Both the position numbers and the translations under genes were made by a program. This document shows positions 34,184 to 51,500 of a stretch of DNA of 64,000 nt, one piece after another. Each line of letters opens with the position of its first letter. Position 1 is the stretch's first letter. Under the pieces are notes generated by a model. The model made no database searches, was not told the DNA's origin, and saw only the letters and a list, made by a program, of their open reading frames with translations. This DNA is from Daphnia pulex (lineage: Eukaryota > Arthropoda > Branchiopoda > Diplostraca > Daphniidae), in assembly GCF_021134715.1 (NCBI RefSeq), contig NC_060019.1, forward strand, positions 1,426,001-1,490,000. The letters run 5' to 3'.

Positions 34184-35552
34184 ATGAGCAAGAATTTTCT
34201 GCAACTATTCTTGCTGACCCTAATCTTTTGCTGGGTCGGTAGTGTTCCAACATCGCTAAGAGAAGGCGATTCAAAAGGTAGGCTAGTTTATAAAAGAATA
34301 AAAGTTTTTCTTTTTTTTTAAGTCCAAATGATCATTTTGCTTCTTTGAACTTTTTGACGACTTTTTGAAGATTTTTGCCCAAACTTTTTGCTAAACGATA
34401 CGTCGATCCCTTGCTGGAACTTGGATGCAAAATGCTATTGTTTCTCTACAGGAGAGGTTAAAAAAAATGTAGAAAAGGTCCCGATGAAGAAAACTTAATT
34501 GTTATAAATTATTGTCTCGACAGCGATATGTTTGGGAAGCTGCAGATAGAACTTGCCGAAAAGGAGGTTGTCGAAGATGTAATTCATGTAGACGAAACTA
34601 CCAGGCGCGTTGCTGTTCACCGGGACGTCCGGGACACCAATTAGAATAATCAATTGGCTGGAACGACTCGACAGTAGCTCACTCCCATCGATTGTTACCT
34701 TCTTGGGAGTACCTTCCTGCAATCCAGTAATAGTCGTTACTCAGTTCTAGAAATGACAATCACAAAGAAAAAATGATCGATTAAAGGTTAATCCAAATCT
34801 GAAGTTATTGACTTATTGACATTGTTCACACTCACACCTTGCGTTGACGAATTCAGCACCCCCATCTTATTCGTATGCGAATCAATGGACGAAGTGTCAG
34901 TCACAACATCTTCCACTTCCGGAACAACAACAACAATTTTCGACAGCACAACTCCGGAAGTCACTGCAACAACCGAGCGCACAACAACAGAAGCTGAGAC
35001 AACAAAAAATCAAGAAACAAGTACCACAGAAAAAGAAGCAACTACAAATCAAGAAATAACTACAACTGAAATAACAGCAACATCATCCACGACTTATTCT
35101 CCTAGTTTAGTTTGCCCACTTTGCCCTAAGCCAAATAGTAACTTTGAAATTCCCGGGAATTGCACGTCTTTTTACAATTGCACTAACGGAGTGGCTACTG
35201 TTGAAGTAATTCTTTTTTTCTGATTTGTACAATATTCGCATCTTTCTAATTACAAAATTATCTTCTCCAAATAGAACTGCCCACCAGGCACGGCTTTTAG
35301 TCCGGATTATGGCGCATGCGATTATCCTTTTAACGTCCCTCGGTGTTCCCTTGTAATTATCTTTTCCATTCTTTTAAACTAAAAATAGGAAATAATTCGA
35401 ATTGGTTATTACAGGCTAAAGAAGAAGAAAGATCCCAACTACTGTGCATCGATTCAAGTTTGCAGTGGTTCGACATTGGAAATTGGCCCCACCCGACTCG
35501 ATGTGATTATTTCGTCTACATTTGCTACGGCGACCGGGCGGCTGCCAAATAA
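34184..35552 (+). CDS. Secreted threonine-rich protein with chitin-binding type 2 (CBM14) domain
   Basis: A likely first exon at 34184-34277 codes a signal peptide (MSKNFLQLFLLTLIFCWVGS). A long Thr/Glu-rich mucin-like segment lies in the exon ending at 35205, followed by exons 35275-35352 and 35416-35552. One six-cysteine chitin-binding domain is complete across 35108-35346 (CPLC, NCTSFYNC, NCPPG, ACDYPFNVPRC). A second one begins (LLCIDSS, RCDYFVYICYGD) and stops after AAAK at 35552. Peritrophin-type proteins of this sort bind chitin in gut lining or cuticle. The join between the signal-peptide exon and the Thr-rich exon is not certain; an acceptor near 34897 would keep frame. Confidence 0.6.
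34495..34722 (-). other. Possible minus-strand exon, not recognised
   Basis: An open frame after an acceptor-like TGGATTGCAG (read on the minus strand) codes about 74 residues (GTPKKVTIDGSELLSSRSSQ...). Composition is protein-like rather than low-complexity, but no family is recognised and no partner exon was found. It lies in the presumed first intron of the chitin-binding gene. Confidence 0.2.
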
Positions 35553-36612
35553 GCTACCGCTCACCTCTGGCAATGCAGGAGTGACTTTCTTTAAGACGCA
35601 CAACATCGCACATGCCGGAATTCAAAAATCACCGACTGCGGTGACCGCGCATGAGACCCAATCAAATAATTTAAAACAACTCAGTGTGTCTCAATTGTAA
35701 AACGTTTGGAAAAAACTGAAAATACAATGTGACAAGTGGATTGGAAAAAGACAATATTATTCTACTTGATTCGATAAAGCGGTAGAACCCAAATAAAGTT
35801 ATTAAAGGGCTATATACAGAATGCTAATCTTGAACGGCTATCTGTGAAAAAGATATACGCTACTTACGATAAGTTATTTTACCGTGATCCAAGTTCTTTC
35901 TCAATTAAATCAATATTATTTCGCACCCGACGATCTGTTACTGAGCCATCCGTAATCCTCTCGTCATTTTACTATCCATCTTTTCAGTGATTAAACGGAT
36001 ATAGCCTAAATAGACGGTAGTTGTGACAGCTTCGTCTAAAATTCTCCCACTGATTATTAATGCTTTCGATCCATTAGTGGATAAGCGGATACAGTAGCTC
36101 GACACCTTTCAAAATATCGGTGCAAGCTAAAAGCCTCGATAGAAGCATAGCTGTGTACTTTTTTGAAAGAATAAACTACACCGGAACTTCAGCAGAACTC
36201 CGACACAGGTGCAACCGATTTTTAGGCAGATATGGATTATTGGTCACCGGAAGCCTCAAACTTTTGAAGATATTAATGGTACACAACTGTGTTACTGTCA
36301 GTAATACCTTCAAATGCGTGGGACGGTCACAATCAAAAGAAGAATATTCATTCACAAATGGCCGACAAACAAACACGCGAAGGGAGAAAGAGAATGCCGA
36401 CACTCTCCAATATTTCACCATGACACGCGGGCTGAAAAAAAAACAGACTTTAGAATAACTCATCAGCGCTGTTAGCAGAAGGCCATTACAAAACACCTGA
36501 AATCTACATTTACTGCCAGTATAAAGCCATAAGTTTGGATTCAAATAAATAGCTGTCGTATTCCTCAATGGGATCGCCAGTTTAGTTTCATCTACACGTC
36601 GCAATATTCACG
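35553..36612. repeat. Duplicated upstream region of trypsin T1
   Basis: The part from about 36200 is nearly the same as 40320-40709 upstream of T2 and presumably holds promoter and 5' UTR. Open frames here (for example 36120-36458) are interrupted in the other copy, so they are not taken as coding. Confidence 0.45.
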
Positions 36613-37989
36613 ATGAATCTCGTAGCCATTCAAGTAAGTCGCTTATACATCTTCTAGTCAAAAATTCGATGATCCGCTTTTCTTAAAATGTCATTACGGC
36701 AATCAAGGTTTTCTGTCTCTGTTCTCTCACGGTGTTTGTCAGCTCGACAACTTTCAAGCCTTTCAAAGGTAAATAACTTAACTTGTTAGTTTCCCTTAAA
36801 TGCTCTGTTGTCATTTCTTTGATATGTTGAATAAAACCAAAGGAACTGGCCACCCAAACGTTTCCATCGTCGGTGGATCCCCAGCGCGTGCCGGCGAATT
36901 TCCTTACATGGTAGGCTATTTATGTAATATCACCTTTCAAAAACAAAACGAACAATGTAAATAACTTCAATTCAATTTACGGGATCTTGGCGGGATTTTT
37001 CGTTTCGATTTTTTAGGCCCGTTTATTTTCAGAAAGTGCTATGGGAGAGAATGGTCTATTATGTGGCGGAACCTTAATCGGACCTAACCACGTTTTGACA
37101 GCAGCTCACTGCACTGCCCCCATGTAACATTTAGCGGACCATAAAACGTTAAAACAAGTATAACAGTTAAATTTACCTGCATTTGTAATTTCTTTTTCAT
37201 TTAGTGGAAATGAATTGTATTTAAATACGCTGTCGATCGACGGTGGTGGACCTCGATCTGTCACTCGATCAGTGAAAAAATTCATTAAACATCAAAACTA
37301 TACCCGAGACCGAAGAAGCAAAGTAGCCAAAGGATCTTATTGCTGTTACTTTTTTTTTACTAATTAAAAAATCCCTTTTACCAAATAGTATAGAAGACAC
37401 AACGACATTGCTATTATTGTCCTAAATGCGACAGTTCTATCCATTGCTCCGGTTAACCTAGTGCCGAGGTCAAGTATCCAACTCTCTTTCGCGAACAAGT
37501 CAGCTGTCGTTGCTGGATGGGGAGCCACTGGCTCTAGTAAATATTCCAATGTTTCAATGCTACATTATTTTCATGACACTTAATTTGTCGTTTTTAAAGG
37601 CGAGGATGAATCGCCGGTACTACTTAAAACTACCATCAAAATTCGTGAAAATAAGAATTGTACCACTTATTATGCATCCGGAAACCCGGCCTATTTCAAC
37701 GGTTCTATAATGTTGTGTGCCGCCGACGATGCTGGCAAAAAGGATGCCTGCCCAGTAAGTCATTTAATGCAGCAAACATCAGTTAAGAAAAAAAAGAGTG
37801 CCCTATTAGTGATATTGCGGATTTGCTATCTAATTTCAGGGTGACAGTGGCGGGCCGATTCTCGTTAACGGATTTCAAGTTGGAATCACTTCCTTCGGAA
37901 TAGGTTGCGCAAGCGACCCTGGTGTGTACACACGCATAACCGCCTACCTAGACTGGATTGCTTCTACTATCAAAAGCAACCCAAAGTAA
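36613..37989 (+). CDS. T1: trypsin-like serine protease
   Basis: Eight exons: 36613-36633, 36708-36768, 36843-36910, 37017-37123, 37205-37322, 37389-37536, 37600-37754 and 37840-37989, totalling 828 nt, 275 aa. A signal peptide is followed by a short propeptide and the IVGG activation site. The catalytic triad is intact: TAAHC, HNDIAI and GDSGGP. The Asp at the bottom of the specificity pocket (KKDACPGDSGG) predicts cleavage after Lys or Arg. C-terminal [13 protein letters not shown] is typical of S1 proteases. No clip domain is present, so a secreted, perhaps digestive, enzyme is likely. The very small first exon (7 codons) ends in a good donor and is conserved in T2. Confidence 0.9.
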
Positions 37990-38757
37990 AATGTTGATGG
38001 CAGTTTGGGGTCAGTCTATGAACACCAGACCAAGACAAACCAGAGGATCTGTTTGAATTTTTTGTTTGAATCTAATTTTCTTCTTTATCTTTTTCATTGC
38101 ACCTGACAGTAAACAACTACCCTATAGTATAGACATCACAATTTGTTTTAAGACATTATATCAAACTAAATGGGAAATGGGGCACTTCAATACACTAGAT
38201 ACCAATAACGATAACTGTGGAAACAATGTCTTTCACTTATTGCCTTGATACTTATGTAAATATTAATGAAATTTTGTAGTTTTGGTCAACTTTCTATGTT
38301 GTGTTGGTATTTTAAGGGAAAAAGTGACATCAGCATAATCTATTCTTACGTGACTGAACACTGAACTTCAATATGCTGGAATGTCATGAGGAGTGTCATA
38401 CCTTTAGCATATACGGCCACACATTTTTCACTAGATTGTTTTGTTTATGTTAAGCAATGATCAAATCATTTCCACTCTTTCCTTTCCTTGCAGTAAACAC
38501 CGGCCACGTTAGACTTGAATTCACGTAGAAACAAAGCCGAAAGTGATGAGATCTCGAATGTTTTTCTAGTAATTAAATGTTGGGTAGGCCTAGGTTGCCT
38601 ACATCAATTCCTCAACCGTTTCTAGATTTCCAACGAAACATACTATAGCCATTTTCTATTTTTCACTAACATCAAACTTTTTTTCTCAAAACATAGTGAA
38701 TTCCTTCTGATGAAGAGTCATCATTAAGAGTCAAATCATTAAGAAAAAACGAAATAA
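37990..38757. repeat. Duplicated downstream region of T1
   Basis: Resembles 42079-42800 after T2, including AACTATCC, ACTGTGGAAA and GAGGAGTGTCATACCTT motifs. No coding function is seen. Confidence 0.4.
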
Positions 38758-39631
38758 ACCAAAGCCTTGCTCCAACTTCATCAATATCTCAAAAATAGTA
38801 AATATACTACTTCAAAGCAATCGCATAGTTAAATTTTCGAAATAGATTTTAAAAACGGCCAATTCTAAAACGATCAGGTTCCCTTTACATCACTCTTCGC
38901 CTTCCATTCAAGTAAATGTCATCAACGAGTACGATTTACTAGTTACAACACTCGAGGAAGTAACGACGATGATAAAGCTGAAAATGTCCTACCTCCTTAC
39001 ATGTTGGCTGCTCATCTGCTGGATGTAGTTCCGGTCGCCAACGGAACTTGGAAGGTGGCTGAGTCCTTTAAAGTAAGTAACATCGAACGTTTATACTTTA
39101 TTGGTCTCTGGAAGGGGAGAATTAGATGAAAAAAGTTCTGTAATGGTGATTAAATTTAATACCTTGACTTGGTGGTGGTGGCCAGATAACTTTCTTCCAA
39201 CTGAATTTCTCGTGGCAATCGAGCCTGACAACGAGACCAGCCTCTTACACCATGGTGCTACAGCCACCATTTAAATTTCATACGAAGCAGAATTGGATTA
39301 CAGAGATGAGAGAAATATAGAATCTATCAACACCTTATAACTTTACAATTCATAGTTCCACATAAAAATAAAGGTCTTACCTGTTTTGCAGCTTGTTCAC
39401 CGGCCAACACGGACCTTCGACGCTATGTCGAACTGTGGGACTAACTTTTACCGCATCACTCCGACGGTTTTGACACCAGTGACACGAGGCGGAATTCACG
39501 GCGACGACGAACAGATCACAGTCGAGCATTATCACAATTTTATTCGATTTTACGACGCCCTTGTGCTCAATGCTGATCAACCTGTAGAGTTGGTCACTCG
39601 GCCAGCCGTCACCGTCTATAGGGAACTATAA
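38758..39631 (+). pseudogene. P3: fragment of a third PM20D1-like copy
   Basis: Shows the end of exon 1 (38762-38800), exon 2 (about 38879-39150) and exon 8 (39392-39631) of the P1 pattern. Exons 3-7 are missing. Exon 2 has a 3-base insertion plus a stop at the HLDVVP site (CATCTGCTGGATGTAGTTCC), and exon 8 has a stop and frame change at the GACTAA after GAACTGTGG. It lies between the two trypsin copies. Confidence 0.75.
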
Positions 39632-40709
39632 AAAGAAATAAAAAGAAATAATCAGTTCAAAATATTTTCTCGTTGTACTCCATGACTCCATTTAAGAGGC
39701 TCAGGGTTGTGAAAATAAGTTTCCAAATTCCAGTTATGCATTATTGGAATTTGGAAATATCCAATGAGTTATAAAAAAAAACCAAGGGTTTATTGATTAT
39801 TGCAATTGAATCCATGGTAAAGTAAATCTAACAAACATAGAAAGCATCTCATATCAACCGCCAATTTGAAGTCGAAGTTGAATTATTACGATGTGCTGGG
39901 ATTATACAATATCTCGCACTATCTTGTATGATCTTGGTCTACTTTGTTTCTTCCACAAAAATTGTGAATGTAAAACTATTTTTTTCATGCTGCCGACACT
40001 TACTCCGACTTCTAGAGAAAAAATACCCGATAAAATATTTGACAAGGGTCCAAGTTCTTTGTCTCTTATCTCTATTCAAACAATTTTGTTCCGCCCACCG
40101 ATGCAGATTCTCTAGTTTGACCTCGAGTTTAACTTTCTCTCATCCACAATCCACTAATAATTTTACTTTCAAGTGATTCAGCAAGTAAACGGAGACGGCA
40201 TTTTTCTAGAAATTCATTGCAAGCTAAATAAACTAGCTAAAAACATAGCTGATTAGAATTCTAAAAGAACTCTTTGCCAGTACTTCAATATTATTCAGAA
40301 ACAAGTGCAAGCGATTCAATAGCAGACGTGCGTGATTCTGGTCACCGGAAGTTTCAATTTTTTAAAGATATTAATGGCACACACTTGCGTAACTGTCAGT
40401 AATACCTTCAAATGCGTGGGACGGTCACAATCAAAAGAAGAATATTCATTCACAAATGGCCGACAAACAAACACGCGAAGGGAGAAAGAGAATGCCGACA
40501 CTCTCCAATATTTCACCATGACACACGCGGGCTGAAAAAAACAGACTTTAGAATAACTCATCAGCGCTGTTAGCATAAGGCCATTACAAAACACCTGAAA
40601 TCCAGATATACTGCCAGTATAAGCCATAAGTTTGGATTCAAATAAATAGCTGTCGTTTTCTTCAATGGGATCGCCAGTTTAGTTTCATCTACACTTCGCA
40701 ATAATCACG
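39632..40709. other. Spacer and duplicated upstream region of T2
   Basis: The first part resembles the sequence after exon 8 of P1 and P2. From about 40320 it matches the T1 upstream region. No gene is seen. Confidence 0.4.
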
Positions 40710-42078
40710 ATGAATCTCGTCGCCATTCAAGTAAGTCGCTTATACATCTTCTAGTCAAAAATTCGATGATCCGCTTTTCTTAAAATGTCATTACGGCAAT
40801 CAAGGTTTTCTGTCTCTGTTCTCTCACGGTGTTTGTCAGCTCGACAACTATCAATCCCCTAAAAGGTAAATCCTTTGTAAGTTAAAAGTTACCTTAAATG
40901 CTCTGTTGTCATTTCTTTGATATGTTGAATAAAACCAAAGGAACTGGCCACCCAAACGTTTCCATCGTCGGTGGATCCCCAGCGCGTGCCGGCGAATTTC
41001 CTTATTTGGTATGATACGTATTTCAATAATATCGCTTTGCAAGAACAATAAGAGCAAAACGTCAATTATTTCAATTAAATTAACTGGTTCTCGGGGGAAT
41101 TCTACGGTTCGATTTTTCAGGCCCGTTTAAATGTAAAAAATTCTGCAGGAGAGCCCAGTCTATGCGGTGGAACCTTAATCGGACTTCGCCACGTTTTGAC
41201 AGCAGCCCACTGCTACGCTCCCAAGTAAAATTTAGAACCGTCAACTGAAATATTTTAATAACAAATCAAAGTTTTGTTTACCTGTTATTGCAATTTCTTT
41301 TGCCATCAGTGGAACGACATTGTACTTGAACACATTGTCGACCAATGGCGGTGGACCTGGATCTCTCACTCGATCTGTGAAAAAATTCATCAAATATGAA
41401 AAATATTCCATAAAAAACAGAGTATAGTTTAAGATTCTTATCACGGTTATATAATCGATGATTATTTTTACATTTTAACAAATCCATTATACCTAACAGA
41501 CATTTGATATCGCCATTCTTCTCTTAAACGCATCAGTTACGACTATCCCTTTGGTTAAACTACCGTCAAAGTCAAATATTCATCTCTCTTACGTTAATAG
41601 GTCGGCCGTCGTTGCTGGATGGGGGGCCACAGAAAATTGTAATAAATATTCACAGGTTTAACGAAACATTCTTTCCTGACACAAATTAATCATTTTCGAA
41701 GTGGGACCCCTTTCGCCGATACTACTTAAAACTACCGTCAAAATTTATGACAATAAGAATTGTTCCTATTATTATAATAGAGGAAGGGCCGTGTTCGTCG
41801 GTTCTATAATGTTGTGTGCCCTCGACATTAATAAAGACGCCTGCCAAGTTAGTCATATAATGCAGTAAAAATAAGCTTGAAAAAGTGCTCCCCCGTAATG
41901 ATACTGCCGATTTGATATCTAATTTTAGGGTGACAGTGGCGGACCGATTCTCGTTAACGGAGTTCAAGTGGGAATCACTTCCTTTGGAAGCGGTTGCGGA
42001 ACAACCCCTGGTGTATACACACGCATAACCGCCTATCTTGACTGGATTGCTTCTACTATGAAAAACAACCCAAAGTAA
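40710..42078 (+). CDS. T2: trypsin-like serine protease, paralog of T1
   Basis: Eight exons: 40710-40730, 40805-40865, 40941-41008, 41121-41224, 41310-41421, 41500-41638, 41702-41847 and 41929-42078, totalling 801 nt, 266 aa. The order is signal peptide, IVGG activation site, TAAHC, FDIAI, GDSGGP, so the triad is intact. NKDACQGDSGG keeps the trypsin-type Asp. The region around the catalytic Asp has changed from HND to TFD through a moved splice acceptor and loss of some residues. Intron positions equal those in T1, so the pair arose by DNA-level tandem duplication. Confidence 0.86.
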
Positions 42079-44150
42079 AATGATTAGTGTCAGTCTATGG
42101 ATACCAGACCAACAAAAACCAGATCTGTTTGAAAATTTTTGTGTGAATCCTAATTTTCCTCCTTATTCTTTTTAATGCACCTGATGGTAAACAACTATCC
42201 TTAGACAGCACAATTTGTGTTTAGACATCATATAAAATGGGCAATGGGGCACTACCAGGGCACTACAATACACTTCATACCAATAACAAAATAACTGTGG
42301 AAAAAATGTCTTTCCAAGTGTCTTTCACTTTTTGTCTTACTTATGTAAGTATTGATGAAATTTGGTATTTTTTGGTTGACTTCCTATGTTGTGTTGGTAA
42401 CTTGGTATTCAAGAGAAGAAGTTGAAGCACACTGAAATCAGCATAATCTTTCTTTACGTGACTCAATACTGGATTGTCATGAGGAGTGTCATACCTTCAA
42501 GTTGTACAGCCACACATTTTGCACTAGCTTTTCTTATCCACTGTTAAACAAATCATCAAACCATTTTAATTCTTCTTTTATCTTGATTTACACACCGCCG
42601 GTCACAACTTGGGAGTCACTACACGTGGAAGCAAAAAGACGAAACCTGGCCGAAACTCGAACGTTGGTCAAGTGATGATGTTGGGTAAGTTTCCTACAAT
42701 AATTTATGCATTTCAGTAGACTCTTTGTCTACAGTTTCTAAATTTCCAAAGAAAATTACTACCCATTTTCTATTTTTTAATCTGATAATTTACATACATT
42801 TACAAAACTTTTTTAAAAATTTGTTTGGTCAACTTGATTTACTTCTTTTAACAAAGAGCCATCTAGCGAGCCATCTAGCGGGCGTGCAATCTAACTCATT
42901 TTACTGCAAATAGATGGCGCTGGAGTCGAAAAACCAAATCTAAAAAAACGAAAAGAAAAAATTCACGGTTTCTCAGCTCTGTCCCGAGATCCCACACTAA
43001 ATCACGGAGATAACGATCGGTGGTGGTTATTTGAAATGGGTCGAGCCAAGTAAATGTTTCCTTTGACCGGCTCGATTTCTTTTAATTACAAGTTCCCACT
43101 CCAGCAGCTCGACTGCTCGACTCCACGTCCGATGATTTACGATCGATCCTCCCCTTTTTCAATTTTTGGCGAAAGAAACCCCCCAAAAACATTTGCACTA
43201 TTAATAATCATTCCTCACCAATAAAAATTCGCAATCCCACTAGAATAATTCACACCCCGAAATCCGTTTAAGATTCCCCCATTGTTTCAAAAATAGATGA
43301 ATAATCCCATTGCGAATTGCATTTCATCCGCATAATGGAATCCTCTTTTATCCGAGTGGGCGGTCCCTTTTTGAAAACCCCCAAAAATAATTTCATCCAC
43401 GTCCAGTCGAGAGAGAAAGGAGGGTCTATCCGCTACATGTATACATTTGCGCGCGCCTCTCTACACACAGCACTAGCTCTTACACGAACCTATATGAAAG
43501 TGGAGCAATCAGATCATGCGTTTCTGCCCGTTGTACACACATTATACTACCCTCTACACACACACACACACACGCCGGGAACGTGAAAAGTGCCCAAAGG
43601 CAGCAGGCTACACAAATGTATAGCAGCAGAGAATAGTAGTGCAAGTAGAGAGAGAGAAAGAGCAAAAACCAGAGTCTCTTTTTATTATTTTTCCTACATA
43701 GCCTCAAGTTCAACACTCACCTGGTCCGAGACCGTCAGTTGCGTACGAGCTGTCGGCTGCTGCGGTACTCTCTTTAGTTATTCACAACTTTTGTCAGTTA
43801 TTTTGCCCAATCTTTTTTTTCCCTCCGTGTGTGGTGCATGTGTGTGCTGTTCCGTGAGTGCCGCGCTAATTCCAGGAAGAATATTTTGATATTTGATACC
43901 AAAACCAGTTCCTTTTTTTTGAATTTTCAAAATTTGTTCGTTTGTGAGTGAGATCTGAGAAATTGATTTTCTTTGAAAAATTCAATTTTTTTGGTGGAAT
44001 GAGCCGGTGTGACTAAACGGAAATCGTCGACATTTCAACAAAATTTTTTGTTTGGGTGAAAAACCGCGGCAGACAATTTGTGGAATTGTGTCATCACTGA
44101 ACGAGGCGATTGGATTAACATTTTCCAATTTTTTATTCGACACTAAAGAA
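42079..44150. other. Spacer, then promoter and 5' UTR region of the Kruppel-like factor gene
   Basis: 42079-42800 mirrors the T1 downstream region. From about 42900 the base composition changes to less AT-rich, with CA and GA microsatellites (43558-43577, 43650-43665). An arthropod initiator-like TCAGTT lies at 43735-43740 and could mark transcription start about 415 bp before the ATG. This is a guess from motif and position only. Confidence 0.35.
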
Positions 44151-48516
<4,366 letters not shown>

Positions 48517-51500
48517 GTTGCTGGGGTGGTCCGTCCGTCCGTCTGTCCTCCAAGGACGGCCAGAATTTCAAAAAAATATTTGCTCCTGTTGAAGCCGGAA
48601 GAGAAAATGAATGACAATCGCCTCGAGGGTTATTTTAGAATAAAATGTTTGGATAATTCTAAAACCGACTCGTTAAATTTTATTCGAAATCAATTCGACA
48701 AAGTTGATGATCCAGCCGCTATCATTATAATTTAACTGGAGTTCATAATATCTAATTGTGTACATACTATACTACAGTCAACCTAACAACGAGAAAATCA
48801 TTTCTTCAATTTTCTGATGAAAAATCTCAAGGCTTTTTGAGATGGCAAACGGAATTTACGGGCGAATTTCGAGTTTCATTCCGCCGGAATTAAAAAATGC
48901 GCGGAATGTCGCGATCGTCAGAACATTATTAAAAGAGACCGCCGAAAACTCTACGCGGCATCATTTGTGTTGGATTAATTCAAATTTCTTTTCATCTATA
49001 AGAAAACAGATGCATTCCACATACACATGTGTGCTGTTGTATTGTATGTAGAATTCTACCCCTCAAGTCACACGCTGGCGTCTTTATATATATACAAATA
49101 TGACGTATTACAAAACATTTATTATGTATGCCAGACACACACACATATAGCCTACTATATTGGGCCGGGGGGTAATTTGCATACGAAATTTAAAAAAGAA
49201 AAAAAAAACTAACCGCAAAAACAAACAATTCGTTTCCTGATTTTTGTTTATTTTCATTTCGAATTTTATTGATTCATTTTCGTGACTGTGATGGTAATCA
49301 TTTTTTAATTTTTTTTTTACCCCCACTTTGTTCAATCTTATTACGAGGTACCCCATTTAAAAATTTTAAAAAACGCGTGAAATTTATATCCAAGTACAAC
49401 ATTCGGATTAATGCATCCTATTTTAAATAGTTTAGACATTATTTAGAAATAATCCGCCAGCCAATTAATGTTTGCGCTGGATTTAAAATTAAACAAAAAT
49501 AAGTAGCACACGCAGGAAGTGTGATATGAATTTTGAATATTTCCTTATTCGTATTACATTTTTAAAAATTCAAAAAAAAAAATAATAATTAAATTTTATA
49601 TCGAATTCGTTCAAATTTTTTTTTCGACCCCCATCGTGCAGCTTTTGTATTTGATCATTTAGATGCGCATCGTGTATATTTTGGAAAAAAAAACTCACTT
49701 GTATTTGGAACTATTCTCTCATCTAATATTATATTTGTACACGTGTGTAATTTGTCGTCGACAGTGAAATATTTCGTGTCACGAACATTATTAATTCGTG
49801 TTTGATATATAGTCCAGCTGCAAAAAATGACCGTAGACTTTTTATTAAAAATTGTCCTTTCAATGCTTTCAATGTCTTTCCAATATATCGTCTGCTGTAA
49901 TTTTCCTTTGCTGGACTCATTTGCATGTGCACATTATTAGCCATCATACTTATATAATTCAATTTTATATACAACATAGTTTTTATATTTGTAGACGATC
50001 AAAAAAAAAAAAAAAAAACATTTTTTAACAAAAATTAAATTTTCGTCCTGTAATTTTTGTATTTGGTCTCCCCAACCCCCTTTTATAATTTCTCCCCCCC
50101 CCCACCTCCTTTTTTGTGTGTGTAATTTCTCTCAGTGTCGAAATATACAGAAACTAAAATAAAAATTTAATTCGTTTGAAAATCGTTTTTTTTTTTCCTT
50201 TCGCCAAAATTCGGCGGGACCTTTTAATCAAAGAAAATCAACCGAAATCAACAAGGTGAGAGCAAAAAGATTCAAGAGTGGATGAAAAACGAAAAAGAAT
50301 TAAAAATAAACCGGTTGCTGGAAGGCGATTGTGGCCAAAAAAAGGGAATAAATCTTATAAACTTTACATATAATACCTGATTACGTATGCAAATAGGCTC
50401 CCACAGAGTTTAGGGGAACACACACGTACACACAGAGCTATACTATAGCAGACGGTTCGAGATCATTCGAAATGGGATTCAATACAGTTCTCAGAATTCG
50501 ACATATCCATCAAGGTGGTGATTGTGTTCATGGGACGCCATCAGCAGTCGTCCAGGTAGAACGTGATTTGCATCGTATTGAATCTAATGACTCACGAGAG
50601 ACAGAGTGTGTACCGAGTTACGTAATTTGCGCGAAATATTATTAACCGTTTGATCAGATATTTATTCTTTGTGTTATAGCGAAAATAAAATAATTTTTTT
50701 CCCGTTTGTTTATTCCAATCGATGCCCCGGAGCAACGACTTGGCCCAGCATCGAGAGTTATGTAACAGATGCAAATGAGACGTGCAGACGTCGTTATGAT
50801 ATGCGAAACAATTCGGCCAATAATCGGAGAGACTCGGCAATTATATCTAGGACTCGGTCAAACCTCAACATTTGCATATTATTTTAATGTACGCAGATAT
50901 TAAAAAATCACGAATGACGCAATCAATAATCGGAGGAATTCGTTTCCCAATCGATGATTGTCGTGGGCCAATGCCGGTGGCGATTGATTTTTCCAACATT
51001 TCGATCCCGTCCATTTCGTGACTTCCTCTTTCCATTTTCATTGCGCAAGGTTTATACATTCCCTAATTGAAAATTGTAATTCAATTCCAATATGTGTCTC
51101 GACCAGAGTATAACACACATTGTTCCAATATGTTGACGAGTAGTGCGTGTCACCCCTCTCTGTGTATAGATTCAGGATCGGATGTCACCCCCCAACTTTC
51201 CATCCAAAAAATCCAAACGATCCCCGCGTGATACGACACAAAAAAGGACCAGCAACAAATCAACGATCGTTCATCTATCGCATTTCCATAAAATGTCATT
51301 TTCTTTTTTTATATTTTCTTTTGTGTATTTCTCTTCTTTCTATTTTTTAGAATATTCAGATGGATCAAACAAAATGGCGCTGTTGCGGAATATATAAATT
51401 CCCTTTTTTTCTTACAAGAATTTCAATGTCAACTAGTTTTTTTGTTTGTTTTGTTTTGTTGGTTGGTTGGTTGCCTAGCTCCTTCCAGAAGATGTTTGTT

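Noticed and set aside
36120..36458. 112-codon open frame upstream of T1
   Set aside because: The duplicate upstream of T2 breaks the same frame, so it is more likely UTR or promoter DNA.
43558..43577. CA microsatellite as a regulatory element
   Set aside because: Simple repeat with no further support for function.
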